A stretch of 64,000 bases of DNA from Candidatus Villigracilis vicinus (GTDB taxonomy: Bacteria; Chloroflexota; Anaerolineae; Anaerolineales; Villigracilaceae). The notes below the pieces were generated by a model. It worked only from the letters and a program-made list of their open reading frames with translations. It was not told where the DNA came from and made no database searches. Positions 15,041 to 22,863 of the stretch are shown here, one piece after another. Each line of letters begins with the position of its first letter. The first letter of the stretch is position 1. Position numbers and translations under genes: made by a program. The DNA is taken from the NCBI GenBank assembly GCA_016721315.1, contig JADKIL010000003.1, forward strand, positions 496,001 through 560,000. Direction: 5' to 3'.

Positions 15041-16768
15041 TTACTTCACAGGAAGCAGGAAACCCTGTTCTTCCAGATACTTGACAATGATACGAGCATT
15101 ATCTTCAGGGGTGGATTCATAGCCCTTGAGCGTGATCTCTGGCTTGACAGGCGGTTCATACGGATCATCAACACCAGTGAAGCCCATCGGCTTGCCGTCA
15201 ACCATGGCTTGACGAGCCTTGGCATACAGACCCTTCACATCGCGCTGTTCGCAGACTTCAACAGGTGTGTCCATAAAGACTTCGATGAAGTTCTCACCGA
15301 CCATCTTGCGGGCTTCTTCACGGGTGGCACGGTACGGGCTGATGGCGGCGCAGATGACAATGCCGCCGGCATGTACGATCTCGCCAGCGACGAAACCGAT
15401 GCGGATGATGTTGGTGTCGCGATCTTCCTTGCTGAAACCAAGACCCTTGGAAAGATGGGTACGGACCACATCGCCGTCGAGGATGGCAGTTTCACGTCCG
15501 CGTTCGAGCAACAAGGTGGTCAACACAGAGGTGGTGGCAGATTTGCCGGAACCGCTCAAGCCAGTGAACCAAATGCCAAAGCCCTGCTCGTGGCGCGGAG
15601 GGTACATCTCGCGCAGAATTTCTGCGGTCTCGGGGCGGGTGAACCACTCAGGGAGCAACTTGCCCTTGGCGAGATAATCGTCACGGACTTGTGTGCCGGA
15701 GATGTTGGCAACTTTCGCGCCCTTGGGAACATCCTTCTCTTCCACGTAGCGATCTTCGTCGGGGAGGTAGACCAGCATTTCGAACGGAACCATCTTGACG
15801 CCGAGTTCAGCTTCATACTGGGTCATTAATTCCTGCGCGTCATACGGACCGTAGAACGGCTTGCCACTTGAGTCATTGCCAGGACCTGCGTGATCGCGCC
15901 CGACGATGAAATGATTCGCGCCATGATTGCGGCGGATGATGGCATGCAGGATAGCTTCCTTCGGTCCAGCCATACGCATGGCAAGTGGAAGCAGGCTCAG
16001 CATGGTGCTTTTCTGATCGTAGTGATTATCGACCAATGCCTTGTATGTGCGGACGCGGGTGTAGTGATCCACATCGCCGGGCTTGGTCATACCCACCACA
16101 GGGTGAACAATGAGCGAGCCATTCACCTGAGCGGCGGCACGCTTGGTCAGTTCTTCATGAATGCGGTGCAAAGGATTGCGGGTCTGGAAAGCGACGACAT
16201 TGTCGTGCCCCATCGCTTCGAGCATTTCGCGCACCTGAGCGGGGGTATGGCGCAGGTTCACAAAATCATAATACTTGGGAAGGTTCACTACCTTCATTGG
16301 ACCGCTGATGCAAACCTTGCCCCAGCGTCCCATTTCGGAGACCATCGGGTGCTTGGTATCGGTCGAGCCGTATGCCAGCGCAGCTTCGGTGTTCGCATCC
16401 CAGTGATAGACCTCATCAAGAGTCATCACTGCGATCAAATCAAAATTCGCGGAACGCAGCGCGAGTTCTTCACCCACGGTCGGCAATTCCTTCGGGTCAG
16501 CGGTCAACGTGATCGGCAGTGGGAAGAGCGTGCCGTCTGCAAGGCGCATTTCCTTAAGGACACGCTCGTAATCAGCTTTGCCCATGAACGTGGTGAGGGG
16601 TGAAAAGCCGCCAGTGGCGATCAATTCGAGGTCGCACAGGTTGCGCATGGTGATCTTGATCGAAGGCAGATGACCTGCGCGGGCGATCAATTCGTCGCGC
16701 TCGGCTCCCTTCACGACCAAGTCAACAAGTTTTCCACCGTAGGGGGGGATAAGATTAGCTTTTGCCAT
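15041..16768 (-). CDS. Bifunctional sulfate adenylyltransferase / adenylylsulfate kinase (PAPS synthetase)
   Basis: 575 residues from the ATG at 16768, which follows GGAGTG; an in-frame upstream extension lacks support. Residues 1-395 are ATP sulfurylase: 'QTRNPLHRIHE' (QxRNPxHxxH) and 'GANHFIVGRDHAG' are its catalytic motifs. Residues about 400-575 are APS kinase with P-loop 'GLSGSGKS', then 'DGDVVRTHL' and 'GFSKEDRD', all intact, so both steps from sulfate to PAPS should work. No sulfate-reduction gene is near; three sulfotransferases are. A palindromic operator overlaps its predicted promoter. Confidence 0.95.
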   Translation of the reverse strand: MAKANLIPPYGGKLVDLVVKGAERDELIARAGHLPSIKITMRNLCDLELIATGGFSPLTTFMGKADYERVLKEMRLADGTLFPLPITLTADPKELPTVGEELALRSANFDLIAVMTLDEVYHWDANTEAALAYGSTDTKHPMVSEMGRWGKVCISGPMKVVNLPKYYDFVNLRHTPAQVREMLEAMGHDNVVAFQTRNPLHRIHEELTKRAAAQVNGSLIVHPVVGMTKPGDVDHYTRVRTYKALVDNHYDQKSTMLSLLPLAMRMAGPKEAILHAIIRRNHGANHFIVGRDHAGPGNDSSGKPFYGPYDAQELMTQYEAELGVKMVPFEMLVYLPDEDRYVEEKDVPKGAKVANISGTQVRDDYLAKGKLLPEWFTRPETAEILREMYPPRHEQGFGIWFTGLSGSGKSATTSVLTTLLLERGRETAILDGDVVRTHLSKGLGFSKEDRDTNIIRIGFVAGEIVHAGGIVICAAISPYRATREEARKMVGENFIEVFMDTPVEVCEQRDVKGLYAKARQAMVDGKPMGFTGVDDPYEPPVKPEITLKGYESTPEDNARIIVKYLEEQGFLLPVK

Positions 16769-16847
16769 GATTGTCACTCCATTGTTTATTGTAAAGCACA
16801 GGTATAAAGAGGTTAAATTACACCCGTACCAGTTTGCACAAGCGCCC

Positions 16848-16853
16848 ATTATA
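16848..16853 (-). promoter_or_regulatory. -10 box of the sat-cysC promoter
   Basis: TATAAT on the minus strand, 80 nt upstream of the ATG at 16768, directly downstream of the palindrome at 16856-16880. That palindrome therefore covers the -10/-35 spacer. Confidence 0.55.
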
Positions 16854-16855
16854 CT

Positions 16856-16880
16856 CCAAAATTCAGTGGGTGAATTTTGG
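16856..16880. promoter_or_regulatory. Palindromic operator upstream of sat-cysC
   Basis: Perfect 10-bp arms (CCAAAATTCA at 16856-16865, TGAATTTTGG at 16871-16880) around GTGGG. The left arm and spacer start (CCAAAATTCAGT) and the core TGAATT recur at 49600-49624, next to the winged-helix regulator gene. The position over the promoter spacer suggests repression, but activation cannot be excluded. Confidence 0.65.
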
Positions 16881-16956
16881 AATTCTCCTGCCTCTTTCTA
16901 AATCTCCGGCTTGTCATAGCCCACAAGCCTCCACCAATCCATAAGCAGACCTAACA

Positions 16957-16984
16957 AAAAAGCGGCAGGTTCTCTGCCGCTTTT
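16957..16984 (-). terminator. Intrinsic terminator after the Gfo/Idh/MocA gene
   Basis: An 11-bp stem (AAAAGCGGCAG pairing with CTGCCGCTTTT) with a 5-nt loop and a T-run on the minus strand, 2 nt after the stop of the oxidoreductase gene. It insulates the sat-cysC promoter from upstream transcription. Confidence 0.9.
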
Positions 16985-16986
16985 GC

Positions 16987-17979
16987 CTATAGCTTTATCA
17001 ACTTTCCAGTCGTTTGAGACTCATGCACCGATGAAATGACCTTCTGCACTTGAACACCGTCTTCTAAAGTACAGGATGGCTCCGCCTTGCCTGAAACCAC
17101 ATCCACAAAATGCCGGGTCTGTTGTTGGAACATAACGTTCCGCTCCCAACCCTCCGGCAACGGATACACATTCCAATCTTTTTTCTCCGTCCGATAAACG
17201 TGCGCCGCGCCATCGGCCAGATTCCACTTGATGGTGCCGTTCGTGCCAATAATGCGGAACTCATGCTCCGGCGGTTGTTGGTTATAGTCGAGATGTAAAC
17301 TTCCCAGCGCGCCGCCTTCAAAACGCAAACCGATCTTGGCTGTATCATCTGCAGTGACTTCAAGGTCGCTCAGTTTTGCGGCAAAGCCCCAAACGGATTC
17401 AACTTTCCTGCCAACCAGCCACGGCAAATAATCCAGTGAATGACATTGGGTCGCCACCACACCACCGCCCATGTCTGCGCGGGCTGCATAGCCCTGGCGA
17501 TAATCCTCCCACGGGTGCCATGCCGGTAAATACTCGCCAAAATGAACATGCGCCGAAACCACGCGTCCAACTTCACCATTCTCGATCAACTGCCGCACCT
17601 TGACCATGCCCGGATGAAAGCGGAACTGGAATGCAACCAGGACTTTCGAGCCGCTTTTCTGCACAGCTTTTTGAAGAACATCCACCCGTTCCATGGAAGC
17701 GGCAATGGGCTTTTCCAACAAAATGGCGCAGCCCGCTTCTGCGGCAGGAATGGCAACATCCAAATGCAGTGACGTGGGGTTCGAAACAATGACTGCATCC
17801 GGCTTGTGTTTCTTCAGCGCTTCGGCGAAATCCGTTTCAACAGGGTAGCCCGCCAATTCATCATCAGGCAGGGTCGCTTTGTGAGTGCGGTAAAGGACAA
17901 TATCCGTTTCGCCCAATGCGACCAGATTACGCATATGGCGTCTTCCTACAGATCCAAGACCAGCTATTAGATATTTCAT
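16987..17979 (-). CDS. Gfo/Idh/MocA-family sugar oxidoreductase
   Basis: 330 residues. 'IAGLGSVGRRHMRNL' (5-19) is the NAD(P)-binding Rossmann motif, and 'LLEKPIA' near 91-97 carries the conserved EKP lysine. The C-terminal part has the open-faced sheet pattern of this family. Members oxidise or reduce sugars and nucleotide-sugars, such as 3-dehydrogenation or C4 reduction in nonulosonate pathways. AAGGA precedes the ATG. It is downstream of sulfotransferase 3 and ends at a terminator. Confidence 0.88.
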   Translation of the reverse strand: MKYLIAGLGSVGRRHMRNLVALGETDIVLYRTHKATLPDDELAGYPVETDFAEALKKHKPDAVIVSNPTSLHLDVAIPAAEAGCAILLEKPIAASMERVDVLQKAVQKSGSKVLVAFQFRFHPGMVKVRQLIENGEVGRVVSAHVHFGEYLPAWHPWEDYRQGYAARADMGGGVVATQCHSLDYLPWLVGRKVESVWGFAAKLSDLEVTADDTAKIGLRFEGGALGSLHLDYNQQPPEHEFRIIGTNGTIKWNLADGAAHVYRTEKKDWNVYPLPEGWERNVMFQQQTRHFVDVVSGKAEPSCTLEDGVQVQKVISSVHESQTTGKLIKL

Positions 17980-18002
17980 GTTTCCGTCCTTATATATGAA
18001 AT

Positions 18003-18047
18003 GCAGGGGCGGGGTACACCACGTTGTGGCACAAGCCCCGCCCCTGC
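18003..18047. repeat. GGGGCG-armed palindrome, copy 2
   Basis: 12-bp arms (GCAGGGGCGGGG and its complement) enclose 21 nt that contain an inner stem CCAC-GTT-GTGG. It lies between sulfotransferase 3 and the oxidoreductase. Confidence 0.75.
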
Positions 18048-18054
18048 AAAATAG

Positions 18055-19083
18055 TTACCAATTCAAATCTTTCTCATACCCCCACTTCGTCAACACATCC
18101 CCGGCAATTTCTTTGAACAAAGCTTTATCGCGCGCTGTGAACAAACGCTGCCAATTCCCTGCCTGCCCCTTCGGGAGGAAGGAGGCAATACTTTCATTGC
18201 GTTGCGCCTGCCATGCTTCATCGGGATTGGAGGACATTTCGTCGGTCAGTTTTTGCTCAAGAGCAGGGTCCACACGCTGCACGCCCAGGAATTTCCACAA
18301 GCGGGAGAGTTCCTCAAAGGGCTTGGAAAGCATGTCTTCATAACGCAGCGAGATGTAGTTCTCACCATATAAGCGTTTGCTTTCGGTATCGATCTCGTTC
18401 AGGTCATCCACCCAGCGTTTGGCAATGTTGCGAATGGACGCCTCGGTAAAGATCGAGCGGCGCCCATCGCTAAATGGAGCCGAGTCAGTTTTCAGGTCCG
18501 CGATGATGCGCTTGTCTTCGGCGGTGAGGAATTTAGACTCCTCTACAAAGTTACGGAAGCGTTCCGAGATCAATACGTCGCGTCCATCGCGGACGATGTA
18601 AATGAGTTTGGCATCGGGATATAAAAGATGTGTATCGCGCACGAGCTGCCCGTGGATCGTGGATGAAGGGCTTTTATCTCCGACGATATGCTTGCCTTCG
18701 CGGGCGGCATCCCGCTCCATGATGAAGTCGGCGGCGGCACGCAAGACAAGAGGCGAAAGGTCGCGTCCCTGGTTCCAGCGGTTGGATTTTCGCGAGAGCC
18801 ATTCCTCCGCCTCGGGCGTATCGACCAGCGATTTGAGCATGGGTTTGCGCGTGAAAAAATGCGCCTGATAATTCGCATGGACTTCTCCATGCAGACGCAG
18901 GAGACGCATAAGCAGGGTTGTGCCTGAGCGGGCGTGACCCAGGATGAAGAATTTTTCGCGTGGAAAGAATTGTTTGATCTCTACCAGTTCTTCAGCAGTA
19001 ATGGCAGGGATGGGGTTGCGGGTTTTCTTTTTGGGTTCGCCTTTGATCAGAATACGGGCAGCGGCTTTTAAGCGTGATAGCAT
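18055..19083 (-). CDS. PAPS-dependent sulfotransferase 3
   Basis: 342 residues. 'ILGHARSGTTLLMRLL' (47-62) is the 5'-phosphosulfate loop in the R-S-G-T-T form of the Sulfotransfer_3-like branch, and 'YIVRDGRDVLIS' (162-173) is the 3'-phosphate motif. The C terminus again ends 'GYEKDLNW', as in sulfotransferases 1 and 2, but the body is diverged, so it probably uses another acceptor. A cytosolic enzyme by lack of a membrane anchor. It heads a run with the Gfo/Idh/MocA gene. Confidence 0.85.
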   Translation of the reverse strand: MLSRLKAAARILIKGEPKKKTRNPIPAITAEELVEIKQFFPREKFFILGHARSGTTLLMRLLRLHGEVHANYQAHFFTRKPMLKSLVDTPEAEEWLSRKSNRWNQGRDLSPLVLRAAADFIMERDAAREGKHIVGDKSPSSTIHGQLVRDTHLLYPDAKLIYIVRDGRDVLISERFRNFVEESKFLTAEDKRIIADLKTDSAPFSDGRRSIFTEASIRNIAKRWVDDLNEIDTESKRLYGENYISLRYEDMLSKPFEELSRLWKFLGVQRVDPALEQKLTDEMSSNPDEAWQAQRNESIASFLPKGQAGNWQRLFTARDKALFKEIAGDVLTKWGYEKDLNW

Positions 19084-19226
19084 AGGGTGTACAAGTCCAA
19101 TAATTGAGGTTCAAAACAAAATACAGGTTTTCAAAAGCAATCTATTCAACAAGTATATGAGTTGATCTTCTGAGATAGTGAAATTATAGCATGGGGCATT
19201 GCAAGGTAAAACAGAAGCGACGCGCT

Positions 19227-19232
19227 TATAAT
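19227..19232 (+). promoter_or_regulatory. -10 box, probably leaderless promoter of the yihY-like gene
   Basis: TATAAT 6 nt before the ATG at 19239, with no Shine-Dalgarno. This also supports choosing 19239 over the upstream ATG at 19191. Confidence 0.5.
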
Positions 19233-19238
19233 CACACC

Positions 19239-20138
19239 ATGGTCACCAAGCATAAAAAAACGGAAAGATTCTGGGTCTCATATCAAAAGAAAATCTTTCA
19301 ACTTGCAGAGCGTCTCAACGAACGCAGCAATAATTGGCTCTGGATACTGGCGAACTCCACATTAAAAACACTACAACCCGAAACATCGATCCGTGCATCT
19401 GCGATCGCTTATATTTCGTTGTTTTCCCTTTTCCCACTTGTAATTCTTAGCATTTCGATTGCCAGCTTTGGTTTCGATGCCTACATCAACCAGCGCACCA
19501 TGTTTAAGAGCCTTGAGTTCGTTGCCCCTGCATTGGAGCAGTTGTTGGGCAGGAATATCAATGAAGTCATTCGCACTCGCGGGCCCGTTACCGGGTTTGC
19601 TTTGCTTGGTTTGATGTGGTCTGCTTCAACCATTTTTTACACCATGACCCAAACTCTGAATGAGATCTGGCATATTAAACAACGCCGGTCTTCGTGGAAG
19701 GTCCGTGGGATAGCGATCTTATCTGTATTGGCTCTCATAGGTCCAACACTCTTTCTCGTTTCTCTGGCAGGCAGTGTGATCACCAACATCCGCTTTTGGG
19801 CGCCGGACCTTGTGATCCCCGTTGGGTATGGGCTCAGTTTATTATTAACCGTGATCCTGGATATAACACTCTTTATGGTTTTGTATATGGTTTTACCTCA
19901 TGGCAATGCCACCTGGCGAGAGGTATTAGCAGGAGCAATTGGAGCCGGTCTGCTATGGGAGCTGGCAAAGCGCCTTTTCCTCTATTTTGTATCCACATAC
20001 CTCAGCATAAACAACCTTGTCTACGGAACCATCTCCGCCATTATCGCGTTTCTCTTTTGGGCATACATTGGCAGCTTGATCTTTATCTTCGGAGCACATT
20101 TCAGCGTCTCTTATTTACATGTTCGCCAAAGGTCTTAA
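19239..20138 (+). CDS. YihY/virulence factor BrkB-family membrane protein
   Basis: 299 residues from the ATG at 19239. It has about six transmembrane helices; 'ETSIRASAIAYISLFSLFPLVI' and, near the C terminus, 'NLVYGTISAIIAFLFWAYIGSLIFIFGAHF' are the conserved blocks of the YihY/BrkB family. It was once misannotated as RNase BN; its role is unknown, with some members implicated in transport. It is transcribed away from sulfotransferase 3 and is not obviously part of the glycan pathway. Confidence 0.88.
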   Translation: MVTKHKKTERFWVSYQKKIFQLAERLNERSNNWLWILANSTLKTLQPETSIRASAIAYISLFSLFPLVILSISIASFGFDAYINQRTMFKSLEFVAPALEQLLGRNINEVIRTRGPVTGFALLGLMWSASTIFYTMTQTLNEIWHIKQRRSSWKVRGIAILSVLALIGPTLFLVSLAGSVITNIRFWAPDLVIPVGYGLSLLLTVILDITLFMVLYMVLPHGNATWREVLAGAIGAGLLWELAKRLFLYFVSTYLSINNLVYGTISAIIAFLFWAYIGSLIFIFGAHFSVSYLHVRQRS

Positions 20139-20142
20139 ACAA

Positions 20143-20170
20143 AATAGTGACGACTTGCGTCGTCACTATT
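20143..20170. terminator. Hairpin between convergent genes
   Basis: A perfect 12-bp stem (AATAGTGACGAC / GTCGTCACTATT) with a TTGC loop, 4 nt after the YihY stop and before the 3' end of the DMT-like gene. The T-run is weak. Confidence 0.7.
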
Positions 20171-20199
20171 ACGATCAAAGAACTGAACTGGCAGGTCTT

Positions 20200-20646
20200 T
20201 TACCTATTCCAATTAAGCATTACTAATCCCAATAGGCAGACTAGTATTCCGGCAATATTGATCCACGAGATTTTATCCTTGAAGACAAAGATCGCCACAG
20301 GCACAAGGATCAGCGACGCCAGCACAGTGACCAGCACAGCGGCAATGCCCAGGTTCCAGCCCGCACGGTACATCAATAAATAACCAAATTCGATTCCCAT
20401 AACAGCCGCAGCCAGACCAAAACTCGCCCAATTCAGCAGCTTTAGTTCTGCCATCACATTTTGGGTCGGGAAGAAAACGAACGTAAAGAGGGTCGCCACG
20501 AAGGCGACCCCATATGTCACCAAAAGTGACACCGTAAAATTCACATTCGCAGGTGTGCTTTTGGCGACGAAGTGATACAACGCGCTGGAGGCGATGGCAA
20601 GAACAATCGAAAAATAAAAGAGGAACATGGACCCGGCTTTGCTCAT
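20200..20646 (-). CDS. DMT/EamA-like small membrane transporter
   Basis: 148 residues with four to five hydrophobic helices. The last helix pair 'FKDKISWINIAGILVCLLGLVML' is the EamA/DMT C-terminal signature. At half the usual EamA length it probably dimerises, like small multidrug-resistance proteins. The ATG at 20646 is preferred to an in-frame TTG at 20652, which touches the lipoprotein stop codon. The substrate is unknown. It is co-transcribed with the lipoprotein gene. Confidence 0.7.
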   Translation of the reverse strand: MSKAGSMFLFYFSIVLAIASSALYHFVAKSTPANVNFTVSLLVTYGVAFVATLFTFVFFPTQNVMAELKLLNWASFGLAAAVMGIEFGYLLMYRAGWNLGIAAVLVTVLASLILVPVAIFVFKDKISWINIAGILVCLLGLVMLNWNR

Positions 20647-20652
20647 GGACAA

Positions 20653-21264
20653 CTAACGAAAATCCACCCGTTCCTGTGTGATCCGGATCTTATGTATGAC
20701 CGAGGTATCGGTAATACAAATGGTAACATCGCCAGATTTTGCCACCGAGTTCTCTGCGCTGGTTGCCCCGGTGATCCATGCCCATCCCCAATAGCAGCCA
20801 GCCAAAACTTTTGTACTCACCACATCGTCTTTTCCGATCGTGTAGGAATAGGTATAACACTCGCCTTTATCGTTCGGATAGCTCATACCAAATGATAAAT
20901 TGGTGCTACCTTGAGAATCATTTCGGAACTCAACACTCACCAAATCGCCCTTGGGCTCTGGTCCAGGTATCTGATTGCATTCGGAAGTAGGCGTAACCGC
21001 AACGGAAATCGTAGCCGGAGGAAGTGTAGGAAGGAGCACCAACGGCGCAGGGGTATTGGAAGGCTGAGGGGTGAATGTCGGCGGAACAGCTGTCACAGTA
21101 GGCACGGCGGCGGCAGTCTGGGTGAGCACCAACCAGGCTTCGGCAACGGCAGTAGAGGCAAGGTCTTCTGCGCTGATCTCAGGCGTGGCTGCTTCAGCGC
21201 CTCCACAAGCAGTCAGCACAGTTATTAATAGAACAGACAGTACAGGTATAAGTATTCTTTTCAT
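20653..21264 (-). CDS. Thr/Pro-rich lipoprotein of unknown function
   Basis: 203 residues. A lipoprotein signal peptide ends in the lipobox L-T-A-C20. A low-complexity Thr/Pro linker (about 55-90) leads to a C-terminal domain of about 105 residues with four Cys, which may form disulfides. This architecture is common in Anaerolineae. GGAG 5-8 nt before the ATG supports the start. I do not recognise the C-terminal domain. Confidence 0.75.
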   Translation of the reverse strand: MKRILIPVLSVLLITVLTACGGAEAATPEISAEDLASTAVAEAWLVLTQTAAAVPTVTAVPPTFTPQPSNTPAPLVLLPTLPPATISVAVTPTSECNQIPGPEPKGDLVSVEFRNDSQGSTNLSFGMSYPNDKGECYTYSYTIGKDDVVSTKVLAGCYWGWAWITGATSAENSVAKSGDVTICITDTSVIHKIRITQERVDFR

Positions 21265-21279
21265 TTTTCTCCATTTTTA

Positions 21280-21303
21280 TTGACACTACCCAGGCAGTAT
21301 CAA
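21280..21303 (-). terminator. Weak hairpin downstream of the GT-C gene
   Basis: TTGACACT (21280-21287) pairs with AGTATCAA (21296-21303) with one wobble. It lies 3 nt past the stop of the 21307-22857 gene and just before the lipoprotein ribosome-binding site. Confidence 0.4.
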
Positions 21304-21306
21304 TTA

Positions 21307-22857
21307 TTAATTAGCTTTGAAGATCCAGACCTGGAAATCTCCAACCTTTTCCACACGGATGTAATTCTCCTCAATGAAGCGGATCAAGCCCTGAGTTATG
21401 GGCAGATCACTCCACATCTTTGAACTGAGGCGATCGATCGTCGCATCTCCGGCAGTGGCATCCAGAATAAGCGGGCGCTTTTCAGCAATATCTTGCTGTA
21501 ATTCATCGACCATTTCCTGCGAGACATACGGAGGCACCCCAAAGGCATACGTGTAAACAAATCGCGAAGGGGATGCGCGGTCCGACAGGAAATTATAAAC
21601 GCTGGCGTTGCCCCAGATAAGCACATAATCGCCGGGCTGGGTATTTTTCAGGAGATAGTCAACGTATATTCCCTCATCCACCTTGGAAACATCCGGTGGT
21701 GGGAACGATTTTTGTACCCAAATCGACCTGGAAAGATTACCCAAAATTGCCAATCTGCCAATGACAGGTTGCAGACCAAGTCCCAGTACCAACCCCAACA
21801 CAATGAAAAGGCTCAGAGTTCGTAGGTACGTAAAGTTTGGAAGGAATCTGTCAGCCAGTTTTTGAACGAAGTAGATTAAAAATCCGACCAGAAGCGCCAG
21901 TACAGGCAGCCAGGCAATATAGTAATGCATATATCTCCTGCCCGAAAGCAGGGATAAAAAAAGTTGAATCGGAAGCGCTGCAAGGATAAAAAAGAAATAG
22001 CTCTTCAGCAGTCTGCCTTGCTTCCAGGGTCTTAAGAGTAGCGCACCAGCAAAGCCTGCCAACGCGGTAAGAACGAGGGGTTTTAAAAGTTCAATCCCTT
22101 TGCCAAGCGCCAGCCAGGAAAACTCGCCAAGCCGCGAATAATAATAGTTGAAAATAAAGACCTGGTCGATTAGCGCTCCAAGTGAACCATGAACAGCGAA
22201 ATAAAAAGCGATCGCAATTAGCACACACGCGCCTCCCGCTGCCATGGCAACGAGCTTAACCAGGGCTGGCTTTCGTTCCTTTGCAAAAAACAGCGGAATT
22301 AAAAGGACCAACCCAATAGCAAGATGCACCCCGATGTTATTGGGGCGCAGGGAAAAAGCCAGGGCAGCCGTTACCCCGATCATAAATTCGTTCCAGGAAT
22401 GCTTCTCCGTTTGCAACCCTCGCAGGTAAAAATAGATCGCCGAGAATTGAAAGAGCAGGGAATATTCCTCAACTGAATTCCCATGATCGATGATCTTCGA
22501 AAAAGCGGACAACCATAACGCCGTACTCACAAGTGCTGTGAATGGGTCGAACACCATCTGCAATGCCAGCAGACATGCCAACGCTGTCAGAAATAGAAAA
22601 ATAACCTCGACCACCCATACTCCCCAAGTAGACTCGAACATCCACAAGCCCAAGGCATTGATGTAATAAATGAGCGGACCTTTGTGATCCCAAACATCTC
22701 GATATGGGATATTCCCATCCAAAACTTGCTGCCCGGCATATAAATACACTCCCTGATCCCGGTCAGGAACAGGCTGATACAGCGGTGCAACTGGAGCCAA
22801 AACCGCAAAAACGATCAGCAACAAAATAGAACTGGATATAAATAAACCTGGCTTCAT
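21307..22857 (-). CDS. Polytopic membrane protein, GT-C glycosyltransferase candidate
   Basis: 516 residues with about ten helices. After the first helix comes 'VPDRDQGVYLYAGQQVL' (about 30-46), with the acidic D-x-D of GT39/ArnT-like proteins, and then 'YRDVWDHKGPLIYY' near 53-66, a common GT-C block. The last ~110 residues form a soluble domain ('YVLIWGNASVYNFLSDR'). It likely transfers a sugar from a lipid carrier outside the membrane. It starts 6 nt after the stop of the GT-B-like gene, so the two are co-transcribed. Confidence 0.75.
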   Translation of the reverse strand: MKPGLFISSSILLLIVFAVLAPVAPLYQPVPDRDQGVYLYAGQQVLDGNIPYRDVWDHKGPLIYYINALGLWMFESTWGVWVVEVIFLFLTALACLLALQMVFDPFTALVSTALWLSAFSKIIDHGNSVEEYSLLFQFSAIYFYLRGLQTEKHSWNEFMIGVTAALAFSLRPNNIGVHLAIGLVLLIPLFFAKERKPALVKLVAMAAGGACVLIAIAFYFAVHGSLGALIDQVFIFNYYYSRLGEFSWLALGKGIELLKPLVLTALAGFAGALLLRPWKQGRLLKSYFFFILAALPIQLFLSLLSGRRYMHYYIAWLPVLALLVGFLIYFVQKLADRFLPNFTYLRTLSLFIVLGLVLGLGLQPVIGRLAILGNLSRSIWVQKSFPPPDVSKVDEGIYVDYLLKNTQPGDYVLIWGNASVYNFLSDRASPSRFVYTYAFGVPPYVSQEMVDELQQDIAEKRPLILDATAGDATIDRLSSKMWSDLPITQGLIRFIEENYIRVEKVGDFQVWIFKAN

Positions 22858-22863
22858 CCTGCC

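Noticed and set aside
16769..16849. Longer N terminus for Sat-CysC
   Set aside because: It would start inside the predicted -10 region; GGAGTG before the ATG at 16768 and family length support the shorter form.
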